Of a DNA stretch of 64,000 bases, positions 17,808 to 32,800 are shown one piece after another. The position numbers and the translations under genes are program-made. The stretch lies in the NCBI GenBank assembly GCA_958510825.1, contig OY294049.1, forward strand, positions 34,376,774-34,440,773, in the 5' to 3' direction. This DNA is from Brachypterus glaber. Its lineage: Eukaryota > Arthropoda > Insecta > Coleoptera > Kateretidae. Position 1 is the first letter of the stretch; every line of letters begins with the position of its first letter. The notes below the pieces were generated by a model. That model did not search any database and was not told where the DNA came from. It saw only the letters and a list, made by a program, of their open reading frames with translations.

Positions 17808-20800
17808 CTACAGTGCGTTCGTCATTGCATCCTGACACGACTGAGGCAGTTGATGCTTTTTGATGTTTTGGCTCAACTGTCTGTCGCCAATATTGGTGGC
17901 TTGGTTCGACCAATCGCCGGTTTGGACTATCGTACTGTAGAATTTGGATGTTGTCTTGTTGAAAATTGGCAACAATTCGTTTGCCTCGTTCGACAGTGCC
18001 TGCAATCAAAATTTACGTTCTCATTTAGTCACCTACCGAAACGTATTGTGCTGATGAGCTAAGGTAGGGCGAAACGGCACAATAACGTAAAAGCTATCAT
18101 TAAAGTATTTTATTATTATTATTATTATTACCTTCATATAAATAACGGCATCTGTTCCATACCCTTCACAGGACAGGACAATTAAGTCACCATGGAAATA
18201 TCTAGCATACAGTCTAGATATAGGTAATCCATATCCGTAGCCAGCCAGAGGCACTGTGTGTGCATCAGATTTGCTGGGCTGAGGCGCTGTTGAGTACATA
18301 TATTTGAATAGGTGGTCAGTAACTGATCTTGCTATGCCTCCCCCTCTATCAGACATCTAAAAAAAGAAAACACAATTACATAGTCACTATGACATAGCGT
18401 ATAGCATTTTTCCATTATATTTTCCCAAAATAAAAAGGCCCCCCAAAAGTATTACACATACCTTAAGACATATATCTTCTTTGCCCTTAGCAATTGTAAC
18501 TGTTAAAGGTGGATACGTATCTTGAGATCCATGGTATTCCATTACTGCTCTCATCGAGTTTTTAAATAATTCAAATAACATGTGGTACAAATGGGATGGC
18601 ACATAGACTATGTTAATACACTGTTCTTCCTCCAATTCTAAAACAGAAAAAAAAGCCATTGAGAAATTACTGAAAACCTTAAGTCACATAAGATGACGTG
18701 ACATGCTTGTTAAAATAAGAACCGTTATTTACTTCCAAGGAAATTTATCTGTTTAGTAGATTGCCTCGATCGTCTAGCAACCAATGACAAAGCAGCATTC
18801 GACATTAATCCTATCGATATATCGGTAACGTTATTAACAAAGATTTTACTTTCAGGTGAACATAATAACTATGGGAAAGTATTACGTAACGCAAATTTTG
18901 ATCATTTTGGAACCCCCACCTCCCCCCCCTCCAAAAAACTTCTGTCCTTAATAATGACTCTAATTGAGGTATACTTACGGTTATGTTGAGTTTCATCAAT
19001 AATTAAGTCTGGGGAGGCCAAATAGTACTGGTCACAGAGGAACCTTGCATTCTCGTAAGCGTCTTTGATCACGCTTACTATATCACACTGCGTATCGATA
19101 CAGCCTATATATTTACTTTGGTTTGGTCCTGGGGCATTTTCTAACTGCCCTCCAAATAGCAGCGCTAAAAAAGACAATAAATATTGTAAATCAGCAATGG
19201 ATACACATTTCACTCCCTAGGCAGTTACAAGTTTCCCAGGGAGTCTCTCAAGGGTAAAGTAAATCAAAGATTCATTCGCCAAAAAATTGCCGCGTAGCTA
19301 CGTGAAGGCTCGAAGCATAGAGATGGAAAGAGAACCATTAGTCCAGCCTGCGCAAGATTATTTTGTGACAGAACGGGGCAGCGAAATGACGTAACGCAAT
19401 ATATCTGACCTTGCGCAGTACGCATCTCTATCAGCTGTGAAATGCTGTCGGTCGTAAAACAATTCGTCACCCCAGTATTCATTTGTCTTATCTCCAAAAA
19501 TCCCCCAGTAAAAATCTTAAAATGTCCAAAAATAGAGATATGGCAAACCAATACTGGGGTGACGAATTAGTAGTTTGTTTATACTGTCAGATCGTCGTTT
19601 GTACTGTGTTTTAATTGTTTTTTTGTTGCATTTGTTTATAACTTTAAACCTAACCTGTATTGTTGCTTTATGAAGAGCAAAGGGTCAATCCCTGGTGTAC
19701 TCAAAGTAGATGTACAAAATCCTGAAACTCAAACACACCTCGAAAAATTATTATAAAAATAATTTTAAAAAACTATTTCGACGTTTCTTCGTAGATATTT
19801 ATTGTTTTTTGTTGATTTTTTTACAATTTTTATTTGACACACAAAACTAAGGTTAAAAATACTCGTCAAAAACAACAATAGTAGTGCGCATGTGCAAGTT
19901 TATCTCAGATGCGCTAGGCACATTTATCACAGTATTCCGTAACGGCTTTGGAGGTCTTTCCTTGTCTATGGCTCGAAGCTAGACTCGTTTAATGAAAACA
20001 GCAATATATGTTACTTGTACATACCGCCATTTAAGGTGAGAAATACTCACAAAATAATAATGTCGCGTGCTTTTCTAAAATCGATGAAAACTAAAAACGT
20101 GGATGAGGAATGATGATTCCAGCGACATCTGTCAATCAAAACTGGCCATAGCGTTCAGTAGAGCCTGCGCGCCAAAATATTTGTGAATAAACCTTTGATT
20201 AACTTTACCCCGGTTGACAGTAATGATGAGTGTTGATTATTGTTACAAACAACTATAGTTTTATTTACAAAAACAAATAATTGCATTTGAAATATATGGA
20301 ATATTATTTTGGTCTAAATATAATTATTACAATAGAAATTATGTAGAGAATAAATCAAAGGACGTCCGACGCCCACGAAGCTATTTCCACGTCCAGTATT
20401 TTCTTTGGCCGATTTTTAGGGTTGTTAAAGCTTTTAAGGTATATTTTTGTCAGAATTATATTCTCCTCGTTTAAATTAGCACCATAAACAGCAAAAAAAA
20501 AAACGAAAAAACCGAAACAAACCAAATAATTAGGTCATGTAACGTTGGACGTGAAAATAACGAGTTCATATAGAACAGGCTATATCTACGTGCGACGTCC
20601 ACAAAACTATTTCCACGTCCAGTATTATTTTATTGACCAATTTAGGGTTTTTAAAGCGTTTAAGGTATATTTTTCGTCAAGATTGTATTCTCCTCGTTTA
20701 AATGGGGGGGCTACGCCGACGATTAGCATCAAAAACACAAAACAAACGAAAAAACCAAAACAAACCAAAGAATTAGGTCGTGTGACGTCGGACGTGAAAA

Positions 20801-23800
20801 TAGCCACTTCTTAAATTAAACTATGGTTTGTTTTTTCAAGCAAGATAGTAAATTAAAAATCGCACTGTAAATATTTTTACAACAGGTTTGAATAGTATAT
20901 GTTTGTGTATAGAATATAGTTATAAAATAAACTACGTTGTTTATTAGCACATCACGGTGGGCTTTTCGTTGTGAAAAAAATCGTAGGTGTAGCAGTTTTT
21001 TATATTCATCAAAAATTAGTATGTGGCCCACCAAAACTTCAAATTAAAAAATTTGGAGGTCTCCCCCCTTAAATTTGTTTTTTGGTTTTACAGATTGGAC
21101 AATTATTTATTTTTTCACTTGTCAAATTATTTTCTGGTAAATGTCATTCAAATTTTTAATAAAAATATGATTTTCTAGGCTATTTATTGGATAAAACTTT
21201 GTATGTCACTCGTGAGTAAACTAATATTGCCCTCACTAAAATCCTAATTTTCTCTCAAAAACAGATAAATCAACTTGTATTTTATAAAACAATAAAATAT
21301 ATAACAATAAAAAATAACCGCATTGTGTCATCGTAATGCATTACAGGAAAAATAAATAATGTAACAAGATACATCTTGGTAAAAACAATTTAATTGCAAT
21401 TGTACATGTAATTAAATGTAATTTAATACAGGTTTTAAAAAACATGTTTTATACATATTTCTTTTAACGAATTGATTGAAACGCCTAGGATCAAAACAAG
21501 CTTACGGGGTTGACAAAAAGGGCCATACCTAATTGTTAGGCTTAACGCCTCCCCACCATACTACTACTACTTCTACTAAATTCCCAATTGTCTCATGAGT
21601 TTTTTATGTGTTGGGACCAACATAAAGCTATTGTTATTATTATTATTATTATATTATACTTGAGCACTAATCTTACTCAGTAAGGTGATAATTAATATTT
21701 TTCCTCAGTTCGGAACTTCTAACTTTTCGAAACTAATCTAATCCCATTTTCAAAGAAAAATAATAATTATATAAATAAATAAACGTCTCATATAAATTAT
21801 AAATATTATTTACATATATTATTTATTATAATAGCATTAATACAGGCCAAGGACGAAAACTGCGATAATTTGAGACGCAGACTGGCGAATGAATTTTCAA
21901 GTTGTTGGACGTAAGCTTTAATGCATTTTTTATTGAAAATTTAATAACTTTCGGGCAATTCCAAAATTACGAGTCCGACCAAGGCACTATTTTTCTATCC
22001 TAATTCTTATAATAAAAAATTAAATATATAACTAAGAATGTCACTACTTTATAGCACAATATGGCCATAAGTCTGAGTAGGTAATAGAAAAAACTTATAC
22101 ACGAAGCCACCGTAACAGAAAAACAAACAAGAGTGACGGGCGTGACCTTTGGTTTTAATTCAAAATTTCCCATTTAACCCTTTAGTTGCTGCGGGCGTAT
22201 TTATACATTTCGCATAAATAAATATTAACAGCCTGAAACTGCTACAAACCTTCTTATAGGTGTATGTACGTATTTAATATATACGTATTTATAGGCGTAT
22301 TTATACATAGAGCCCAAATAAATTATTTACAGCCTGAAACTGCGGCAAAAGTTCTTTTACATATATGTACGTTTCACGCGAAAAAATTCCGCAGATAAAG
22401 GGTTAATAAAATTTAGTATAAAATATGAATTATTCTACTTTTTTATGTAAAAGTATCGTCATAATATATCTATATCTCTATAATCCATTATTATAGGAAA
22501 AAAATTGTAGTGTAATAAAATGGTATAGAAAAGATTACTGGGTGACATTTTGGAGACATTGACATAAATTATTTCCTTGAACTTTGGATTAAACTAAAAA
22601 AATAAATTTTGAATTCGTATATTATACTATTTTTGGCAAAAACCCAGTGTCATAAGCCTGCGCACAAGACAGATGACGGCACATCAAGCCAATCATGGCA
22701 TTGTATTTTATGTATTGTGAACATTTTACATTTTACATGAACCTCTTGGTGGCGCGTAAGAAATAATGTTCTGTCACTTTTTAGACATAATTTTTCTTTG
22801 AAAAATCATGAGGAAGGTTTTGTGGAATGACCACTTTGTTAACAGAAAAAAAGTAAGCGAAGTAATGCAAAAAATAATAATTTCCCACCCACTTGTACCA
22901 AAATCCCAACCGATAACTGTTGGTAACAAAACAAACCTGTTGTGCAAATTTTAACATCTTGAGTTATTGTTCTTGCATTTTCCGGCAGATATTTTTGATA
23001 AAAAATTGCAAAAAAATATGGCCATTTTTGTACGTAATGCTTTCCCGTATTAAATAAACGAATGGGAAGCAATATAGTCCTATACTTACTGTGTTGGTTA
23101 ATTAACATTCTTATGGAAATTCGCGACATATAGAACCTATCTAGAAAATATTGAATGCTATGTTCGGTGTGCTGATCCACGTCGTGGGACTCCTTTAACT
23201 CGAGAACACCTTGCGCCATCGTTTCCACCACGTCAGTGTGCCTATTTCTGATTTTGACCAGCTCGCTGCAGAAGTGGTCCAACGTTTGGCTGTTTACTTC
23301 TCTTTTCTCAAACTCTATGATCTCCTAAAAATGGAACATGTTAGACTTAGATATCTATTGCTTTTAGTATTGATTTAAAAACCAAAACCCTTATCTGTAT
23401 TAAAAAAAAAACAATACGAAAGCAATTTTTTACAGGAATGTAAAAATAAACGTTTCGTATTGAGTTTTGGTTTTGAAATTGAGCCTCTTTTATTGAGGTA
23501 GGTATTAAACTAACCAACAACAAAACGTTCTTGGTTTTGTGCGAAGTTTTACCTGGAAGCTTCTCATGTACCAGTCGTTTACTGCTACCACGGATGGCAT
23601 GCGAAGGAGGTTTTCTGGTAGCAGGGCTATTTCTTTCATTATGTTGGCCAGCCTGACTGGCAACTCTTTTCGCAGAAATATGAAGGATTTTTGTTCGGAC
23701 GCATTCAGACCTGAAACAAAATAATAAGTTTTAGTAGCGCTGTAGTACGCAGAGTACTGTACTCTACACCGTGGTTTATAATATACAGGGCTATTCAGAA

Positions 23801-26800
23801 ATAAATTCAACAAATTTAAGAGGTGATTCTAAATATAAAAAAAAGTTCCTATACCTCTTAAATTTCTCGAACTTATTTCTGAATAACCCTGAATATTATT
23901 TTTTTACAACTACTATCTTTTAGAAAATACAGCAAAAACATTGATTTGATGTCGTAAAAAATTGGATTTAAAGTCGGTAATAATTGGATTTGAAGTCGCA
24001 AAAATTTGGATTTGAAGTCGCAAAAATTTGGATTTGAAGTCGCAAAATGTAGTAAACGCTAAGACGGAAATCATGCTTTGTTCTTGTTACACGCACTAGG
24101 TACTTTTTCTACGATTCGCAGAAATATTGAAAAATTATTATTTTTATGAACATCTTTATAATAATTTATAAATCAATGAGAAGGGTTAGGTAATCAAATT
24201 AAAACAGGTATTTAAGATTATTGATTGATGTTAGATATTTATAACTGGAAGTTTCAGCCTGAAATATTAGCTAGCTACATTCACTCAGGGACTAAATATG
24301 TGTAAAAAATAATTACCAATAATAATATAAATAATTATACATAATTCACTGATCAATTTTCTATATTATATATACCTAGTAATTCTAATTTATTATTAAA
24401 TTAAAAGTTCGGCATTCAGCCTGATTAGGTAACTAGGTACTACCTAGTAGGACCTACTGGGTAGGTAGTATCATAATTATTTTTTTATTAAAAATTAACT
24501 ATAAGAGAAAGTAGTGTTTTATTTGCAAAAGTATTTATATTTATACGTCCCTGGTTTTAATTTGTATTTGTATTACATACAGATTTTTATTCACCTACAT
24601 CAGTAGTCCAGTCAAATAATAAATGTAAATTGCAATAAATGTACACGGACTGATCTTTTAAAGGGTAGTAGAGGATGGTAACAGAACACTGTTAGTTTTT
24701 CACCGCGTGATTTGCGTAAGGGGTATCTTGAATAATTCAAAATTATTTTAGGGGTGAGTTTCTTAGTATGCATTTTACAATAAAAATGCATATAACTTAT
24801 TATGTTAAGAAGGAAATTTTCATCAATTTTTTTTTGGATCATTTTTTTAATATATTAATAATAATCGAGTTAATTCAAGAATAGCCATGTTGAAGGTGAA
24901 ATTGGGGTTTCCATTTTTCAGCCAAATTATTCATCGGACGATAAAAGCAAACTTGCAGCTCTTGAAATTCTCTATAAGTTTCATATATTATAAATTTTCA
25001 TAGGTACTTTGGTACGGTAACAGATGGCGCAATTCGACTTTCAGAGCCCACTGTAACCGTAACAAAATACTCAGGAAAATGCATAATATATAAAAATCAT
25101 AGAGAATTTCAAGAGCTACAAGTTTGATCATAACCACTCTTATCCTCCGATGAATAATTTGGCTATATCTGATATATATTTATATATATATATATATGAA
25201 TATATTAAAAAAATGGCCCAAACAAAACTGTTTGAAATTTTTTTCCTTAGCAATGGCGATTTCTCCCGTTAGATTAGACAGGGACAAAAGTTCTACCCAA
25301 AAAGGATAGAAGACATACATACACTCCCACTTCCACCCAACCAAACAAATTCTGTATTTGTTCTTTGTTGAACAAATACAATATTTACTTGGTCGGGCCA
25401 ACTATATTAATTTTATTAAAGAAATTACTGGCGCCATCTAAATTTTAGTAGAATTATCTTATTCTACAGATTCACATTAGCTATGTTCCTTCGTGTCGCT
25501 CAGTGCTACACTTTCCGACCAACCAAATAAATACTGTATTTGTTGTATGAAAAACAAATACAGTATTTATTTGGTTGGCTGGAAAGTGTAGCACAAATGA
25601 GATAGAGATAGGGTAGACGTCTTTTGTTTCATAATTCTAGTTGTAGAGAGCTCCATTGGTTATATGCATTTTTATCGTAAGATACATATTTAGTACCCAC
25701 CCCTAAAATTTAAGATAGCGGAAAATCACCCGGTGAAAAAGTAACAAAAGTGTTCTGTTACTATCCACTACTATCCTTTAAAATATCAGCCGGTGTACAT
25801 TTATTGCAATTTAACATAGGAATTTCTCGTTATTTGACTGGACTACAGTTGTAGAGATATCGAGAAGGCTTGGCAAACAATAAATATTGTTTGGACTTTG
25901 CTCCATGACGTGTGGTTTAATTAGGAGTTCCGTTCAAAACATATTTTTTTTTTCAATTTTTATGGGTCAACACTCGGACGATCTTGTAAACAATTGAGAT
26001 CTTACGATATTTTAAAAAAAACACGTAGGTTTAGGAAAACTCTCTATAACTAAAAGCCCAAGCAACGAAGGCTTTTTGCCTCAAAAAAAAAAAACAAAAG
26101 TCTTGAAAATTGGTGGAGATGTAGCCGAGACCTTTCTGATGAACGTATCAAAAGTCCTCATCAATTGAAGTTAACCTTGCTCCGCCATCTTGATTTTAAG
26201 GTAAAATTTTGCAGTTTTTTGCAAATAACTTCTAAACAGTCATTTTTTTTAAATAATTTATTATAAAAAAGAAAGCTTATAAAATTTTCTACAAAACGTA
26301 TGGTTAAAACTTTTCTCTAACTTACCTAGTTTTTAAGAAAATAAGAAAATGATAAAAAATTGTGTCGATATCTTGATTTTAAGGAACACTTTTGGACTTT
26401 TTTGCAAATATCTTTTTAACGGCTAATATTTTTAAAAAATAGGTTATTATAAAAAATAATGCTTAGGAAATTCTCTACAAATATGATAGCGTACTTTTTT
26501 CCAACTAACTTGATAAATATGATATAAACTTCAATAATTGCTTAAACTAGATGTAAAATATTCTTTTTATGTGATTTCTCAGTATCAGGTAGGGGAACGT
26601 TCAAGTATTACGTAACGCAAATTTTGATCATTTTGGACTCCCCTGTAACGCTATTCCTATTCCTATACCATTAACACGGGCGTAACACTCCAAAATGACC
26701 TCCCCCCCCTAGGAGCATTACGTAATACTTGAACGTTCCTTAGACAATAAAATCCAAATCATAAAGTTTACCTTAAAATCAAGATATCGGACAATTTTTG

Positions 26801-29800
26801 ACAATTTTTTGATTTTCTCAAAAAGTAGGTAAGTTATAAAAAAAATAACCCAGTATTTTGTACAGAATTTCATAAGCTTTCTTTTTTGTAATAACCAAAT
26901 TTTTTAAATAATCCACTGTTTATAAGTTATTTGCAAAAAACTGCAAAATTGTACCTTAAAATCAAGATGGCGGCGCGAGTTTAACTTTAATTAATGAGAA
27001 CCTTTGGACCTTTCAGCTTAGGAAGGCAGTACATTTCTACTAATTTTGAAAACTTTTGGATTTTTTTAGGGCAAACGGTTATTTTTGTGCTTAGTTGCTG
27101 GGACTATAATCGTTTTACTTTTCAATACAAAAACTGTCCCGCTTCAAGGCACGTCCAGAGGCTCGCATAAGAAGTATAATACATAACATTCGATGCCGTT
27201 ATTGGCTTGATGTGCCGTCAGGTATCCTGTGCACAGGCTTATGACATTCTCATAAGAGTGTGTGGATATGCCCTCAGTAATCTGAATTCTTTACTTATCC
27301 GGATCACCGCGGTTTTTTATTGCACTGTATCATCAATTTTTAGGGGAATTTTACAACTTCCGCTAAGTCCTACTTTAGGAGGATGAAATAAAATTTCTAT
27401 ATTTAAAAATTTTCAAAACCTGTTTTAAATCTTATGATATTAAATGTTTTAAACTATTTTTAATGTGAAATACAACGTGACGTGTTAACTACTTATTATT
27501 CCAAGAAATCTTCATTAATATTTATTTATGTTAAATATTTGTTTATAAACAAAGTAAAAATTTACCGTTCAAAAGAATGATTACATAGTATATATCGACT
27601 AAAGCAGAATATTGTTACTAAAACACAATTTTTTTTAAAGCAACATTTTTTTCTGCATTTTCGGACAGTTGCTCAAAAAAATCTTAACTCTTCTTCTACT
27701 CTAGATGCTATTTGGGATGTTTTAAAATATTAAAAATAAAAACAAGCATTCCTAAAATAATCTAAAAAGAAAAAATAGGTGCATTGTTTTTGTATGAAAA
27801 TGTTAGTCTTAGGTTCTATAAAGTCTGTTCTGAGTGTTGCCCAAAAACACTGCTATAGCTGTATAGAACGGCTCTATTTAAATTTAGATGAGTTTATATT
27901 ATTGTTATTATTATTATTAAATTTGGCAGACTCGTCGGTTTCTAAAGTTTATTTTTTTAAGGTATAGTTATTTTAAATTTGATTGATAATTGATAAAGGT
28001 GTTGTAACAGTAATTAGATTTTAGGTGCCAAGTCAATTTATCAAAATTTAATATTTTATTTTCTCTCTGGTGACTTTTTAATTTAACGCAAAATTAACAA
28101 AAGTTTTTATCAAAAACTTATTTTGGGTCCGTTAATGGACTTGAATTTATTACGTAACGAACTTTTTGGGCCAGATCCCCCCATGTAACGCAGTTTTTCT
28201 ATATTTTCTTATACCATTAAAAATCTTAATATTGGTTCTAATAACACAGGCACACAAAAAAAAGGTCCCCAGACGAGACAAACATTTCTATACGTTTTTG
28301 GGGTCGCTGGATCCGAATCTGGGGTTGGGTTGACTTGGTCATGTCGCATTTCGTTGCTAACCTCAAAAAAAGTGATAAAAGTTGAAACATTTCATAATTT
28401 TTAATACATTTAAAAAAAATCGCTCTGTCCCAGATAGCACAAAGTGATAATATGGACGTCCAATGGACGTATGTTCATGGACGGCTGTATGGCCATAGGA
28501 TGCCCATCTTTTTTCTATGGACGTCCCATGGACATCCGTTCAGAGTCCAGATGACACAACTGTGGACATCCATAAGGGGTCCGTTCAAACCATCCATCCA
28601 GCATCCATAGGACTTGCTTTTTTGCTTACTTAACTGGTTTTTGCGACTGTGAAAAACTGTTATTTAACTTGCAATGTTTGTTTGTTTAGGGCAAATCTGC
28701 CAAAGGCTTTTTCGACCACTTAGAATATACTTAGTAAGCTAAAATTTGCTACACATGCTCGTCTGACAATACAATTTTATATAAAACTTACCCCCAACCC
28801 TAAAATTTAAAAAATCCATTTATTACCCACGAGATAATTTAAAACTAAAATTAGGTTAAATACTCATCCATTGATAATCAAATTTTAAAATAAATTTTAC
28901 ATCCCCCCTTATCTTCCCATCACCCCCCATATGCATATAAGGCTAAGTTTACCCTCTCTCTGTTTCACCCACTTAGAATAAACGTAGAGAGCTGAATATA
29001 TGGGCGTAAAATGGACACTGAATGGACGTCCACTAATAGTCGTACAAAGGATGTAATTATATGGACGTACACAGTACATCCATTACACCGGCACACAAAA
29101 AAAATTAAGTAGAATGTGCATTTGACCGGACCTACCTACGGGTACGTATTTTGGTCCGCTGAATCCGAATTCGAGGTCAGTTTTACCCCTACACCCTCGA
29201 AATTTCGAGAAAACTTCAAAAAACCGTAAAAATGATGAAAATTGGCAGTTTTAATGATAAAAAATGTTTTGGAACTAAACTAAGCGTGATTTTCATGTAT
29301 TTCGATCCGCTGAATATGAATCGAAACTTTATTGAGACCACGAGCCATTTTAAATGTGAAAAAATCACACAAAACTCTCGAAAATTCCGAAAAAATATAG
29401 TTTTCATGATAAAAAAACTTCTTCTGGTCCAATTCAGATAAAATTTTATATCTTTTGATGTCTTCAATTCGCATCTTATTTTTTTTAGTCGAATCACCCT
29501 CTAAAGCTGGAAAAATTCGAAAAAATTGTAAAAATGACCATTCATAACAGAAAAAAAATTGATTGAACATGATTTAATGCCTAAAATAAATACTCTATAA
29601 CGTAGATATATCAAATAACTTGAAATCTGTGAAAAACACAAGACATAATTTTGGAGGGTTTGTGTGATTTTTTTACATTTAAAACGGCTCGTGGTCTCAA
29701 TAAAGTTTCGATTCATATTCAGCGGATCGAAATACATGAAAATCACGCTTAGTTTAGTTCCAAAAAATTTGTTATGATTAAAACTGCCGATTTTCATCAT

Positions 29801-32800
29801 TTTAACGGTTTTTCGAAGTTTTCTCGAAATTTCGAGGGTGTAGGGGTCAAACTGACCTCGAATTCGGATTCAGCGGACCAAAATACGTACCCGTAGGTAG
29901 GTCCGGTCAAATGCACATTCTACTTAATTTTTTTTGTGTGCCGGTGTTATTAGTCCGTGGACCAATGTACTTAAAAGGGATCTAAAATGGGCGACCGGTG
30001 CTATATGGGGTATTATTAAAACATTTGTGTATTTAAATAGAATTTAAGGATTTATATCATAGATAGATTTAAATGTCAAGTATGCACCAAAAGATAGATA
30101 TTGTCCCATTTACGTGGTAAGAATTGTAAGTTAATATATAATAAAAAGTTCAAAAGTTAAGAGAGGGGAGGGGTGACTTTTGGACTCCATGGGATTATAC
30201 GGTGTATAACCCATATACACTGTATATGGATCAAATTGTAAAACACTTGTTATTCTGTTGCTATCATCTGCGTATTATAACGTGTTTATCGCAATAAAAA
30301 TAATAATTTGTTGTATAATTATTCATTATGCATTGTTTATAAAAATAATTATTACAACTACAGAGGTGCAGCTGTGGTCCGTAATATATAAAATGTTGTA
30401 TCAAAGCCAAATTTTATTTAAAACATTTACATAATATTTTTATACAGGAGACATTTTATTTTGATTAAAAGAAAAGCATTTATTTTAACGGGTGATTCTA
30501 CATACAAAATTAGAAAAAATTTACTATTAACATATATCCAAAAACTAGTCGTAAGGAAACTACGGGGCTTCAAATTGGGCTCCAAAAATTATTTTTATTA
30601 ATAAATGAGAAACTTTGAGCTATAACAGCAAGGTTTTGCATGTAAATTAACCTTAATAAGGCCTATCATCATAAAAATATTATGATGATAAAATATTATG
30701 ATAACATCTTATTCATCTAGTTATTTTAACCAGGGGCGTACGAAATAAAGTATTTGCGGCATCTACTTGACTGGTATACTAAAATCAATACCTCGGCATA
30801 GTCATATTTATCCTTAAAAAGTAGAGTAAGGTTTAGACCGATAGGATTCCGGAAGTCCGTAAAGATTCTCGTTGGGATTCCAAAGATGTACAAAGATTCC
30901 GCGGAAGACTAACCCCTCGGTTTAGACTATAAACTCACGAATACTCGTGAAATATTAACTTCTCAGCTGTGTAGTTTTCGATTATCTTCAAATGTCTTAA
31001 AACGCTGGTAAGACTATAAATTAATATTAATTTATTGTTATAATTTAAACATGAGGAAATTTTCTACTTGGCACTGACCACCGCAATTTACAAGGTGAAT
31101 GCATATATTTATAAAATTATCTACATACAAAGATTTATTTGAGAAATTCTCAATGATTTAGCTCTGTAGAATATACTACATATCACCGGCGGATTTTTTC
31201 CTTATGGATGCCCCCCCTCCATAAAATGAAATAAATCCGCCCATGCTACATATACAGGGTAGTATTTATCAATAACCCCTCCTATAATTTTTAAATTTCC
31301 AATTTCAAAAAATATTTTCTTCTCTCAGTTTAGAATGGTGGTTTCATTTAACTTTTTTTCTCTGTCTGTACTGTAATATATCAAATTTTATTCAAAAAAA
31401 TCAATAGTTAAGTCGGTTTAAGTTATTTCTGGAAAATGGGTCATTAAAAAAATAAACACCCTATAGTAATAACTTCCTGTCTGACATTAGGTAGTAAATT
31501 TCAAAATACTTTGGCAATGACCCCTGAAATTATTTATTATTTTAATTTCATTAAAAAAATGGCCCTGAGTGGTCCTCAGCATATTGGCAAAATTCCTCAT
31601 AGATTATTATACTATTTCACAGCGCGTAGCGCTAGAATAGTATTGTTCGAATTTCCCAAAATCGTCAAAAAAAGTCCTAGACAAAAAATTTTTTTCGTCA
31701 AAATTTCTTTAAAAAAATCAAACAATTCTTCAATTATACTTTTTAACTAATTTTTAATAATATAAATAAAATTTTACAAAAAAAAAATTGTAAAAAATCG
31801 CATTTTTTAGCAAAAATATTTGAAAAATGAAAACCTTAAAAAAATGTTTAAAAAATTAAAATTTATATAGTCGAATAGAGAATTTTATAAGCTTTAAAAT
31901 GATGAATCACACGACCCCCCTTTCCATTTAAAAAAATGTCCCCCCTTGCCACTCTGTCTCCATTGTGTCCCCTAATAATTTCAAATATATACTAAAAAAA
32001 TATTTGGGTCATGTTATTTAACTGTTTTAAATTTGAAGTTGATATCTTAAGCCGTTAAAGGGGGGTGGTGACTTTTGACACGCTCTGTATAATGGAATAA
32101 TTTAAATTTTATAGACATAGTTTCTCCAGGCCCAATTTTTCCCTTTACGGCCCTGATCATGTCAAGCCGACGTCCCTGGAGTAGAACCAAAAAAATGTTT
32201 TGTTTTTTAATTTTTCTTCTCTGTTGCGATTGTTTTTGCAAAAGCTGGATTAGATGAAGCAATAAAAATATTTGTTTTCTAGGTACATAGATATGACAAG
32301 TAAACAAAAAATATTTATGAACAAAATTAATAGTTTTTTAACCTTTTTTATCTTTTTTTTAATACTAGAACTATCTGAGTCTCTTAATAAAGAGATAATA
32401 AAGTACTCAATAATAATAATGATAATGATCACAGTACCTAAGCGTGATTTAAGTTTTACTAGTCTATATAGTGGCATAGTATTGGCACAGACTTAGGTAT
32501 TGGGGACCCCCCATTTTTCTCAACCTGCACTTTCTAAGGAGGACATTATATTTTTACTTATTTCATTGAACTTCGCCCAGATCCAATGAAAATGGCTCTA
32601 GGGTGTTAGCCTTGTGGGTATCTTCTAGGCTCTATGGCCTAGGATGACTGACACAGGGTCACTGACCCTACTTAAGCCCCAAATTTAGGTCATTGGCCCT
32701 AGGTCACTTTAAAAAGACTGTCTGGATTTAAACTGAAAGTGGACACATTGACTATGATAGTAGTTTTAAAATGTAAAAGCAAATTCTATTCAATATTATT

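Noticed and set aside
18811..18999. Short frame in a PDK intron
   Set aside because: It includes a MITE end and runs out of phase with the PDK exon boundaries.
29216..29800. Several overlapping frames of 70-100 codons
   Set aside because: The same palindromic arms are read on opposite strands; the proteins are near copies of each other and match no family.
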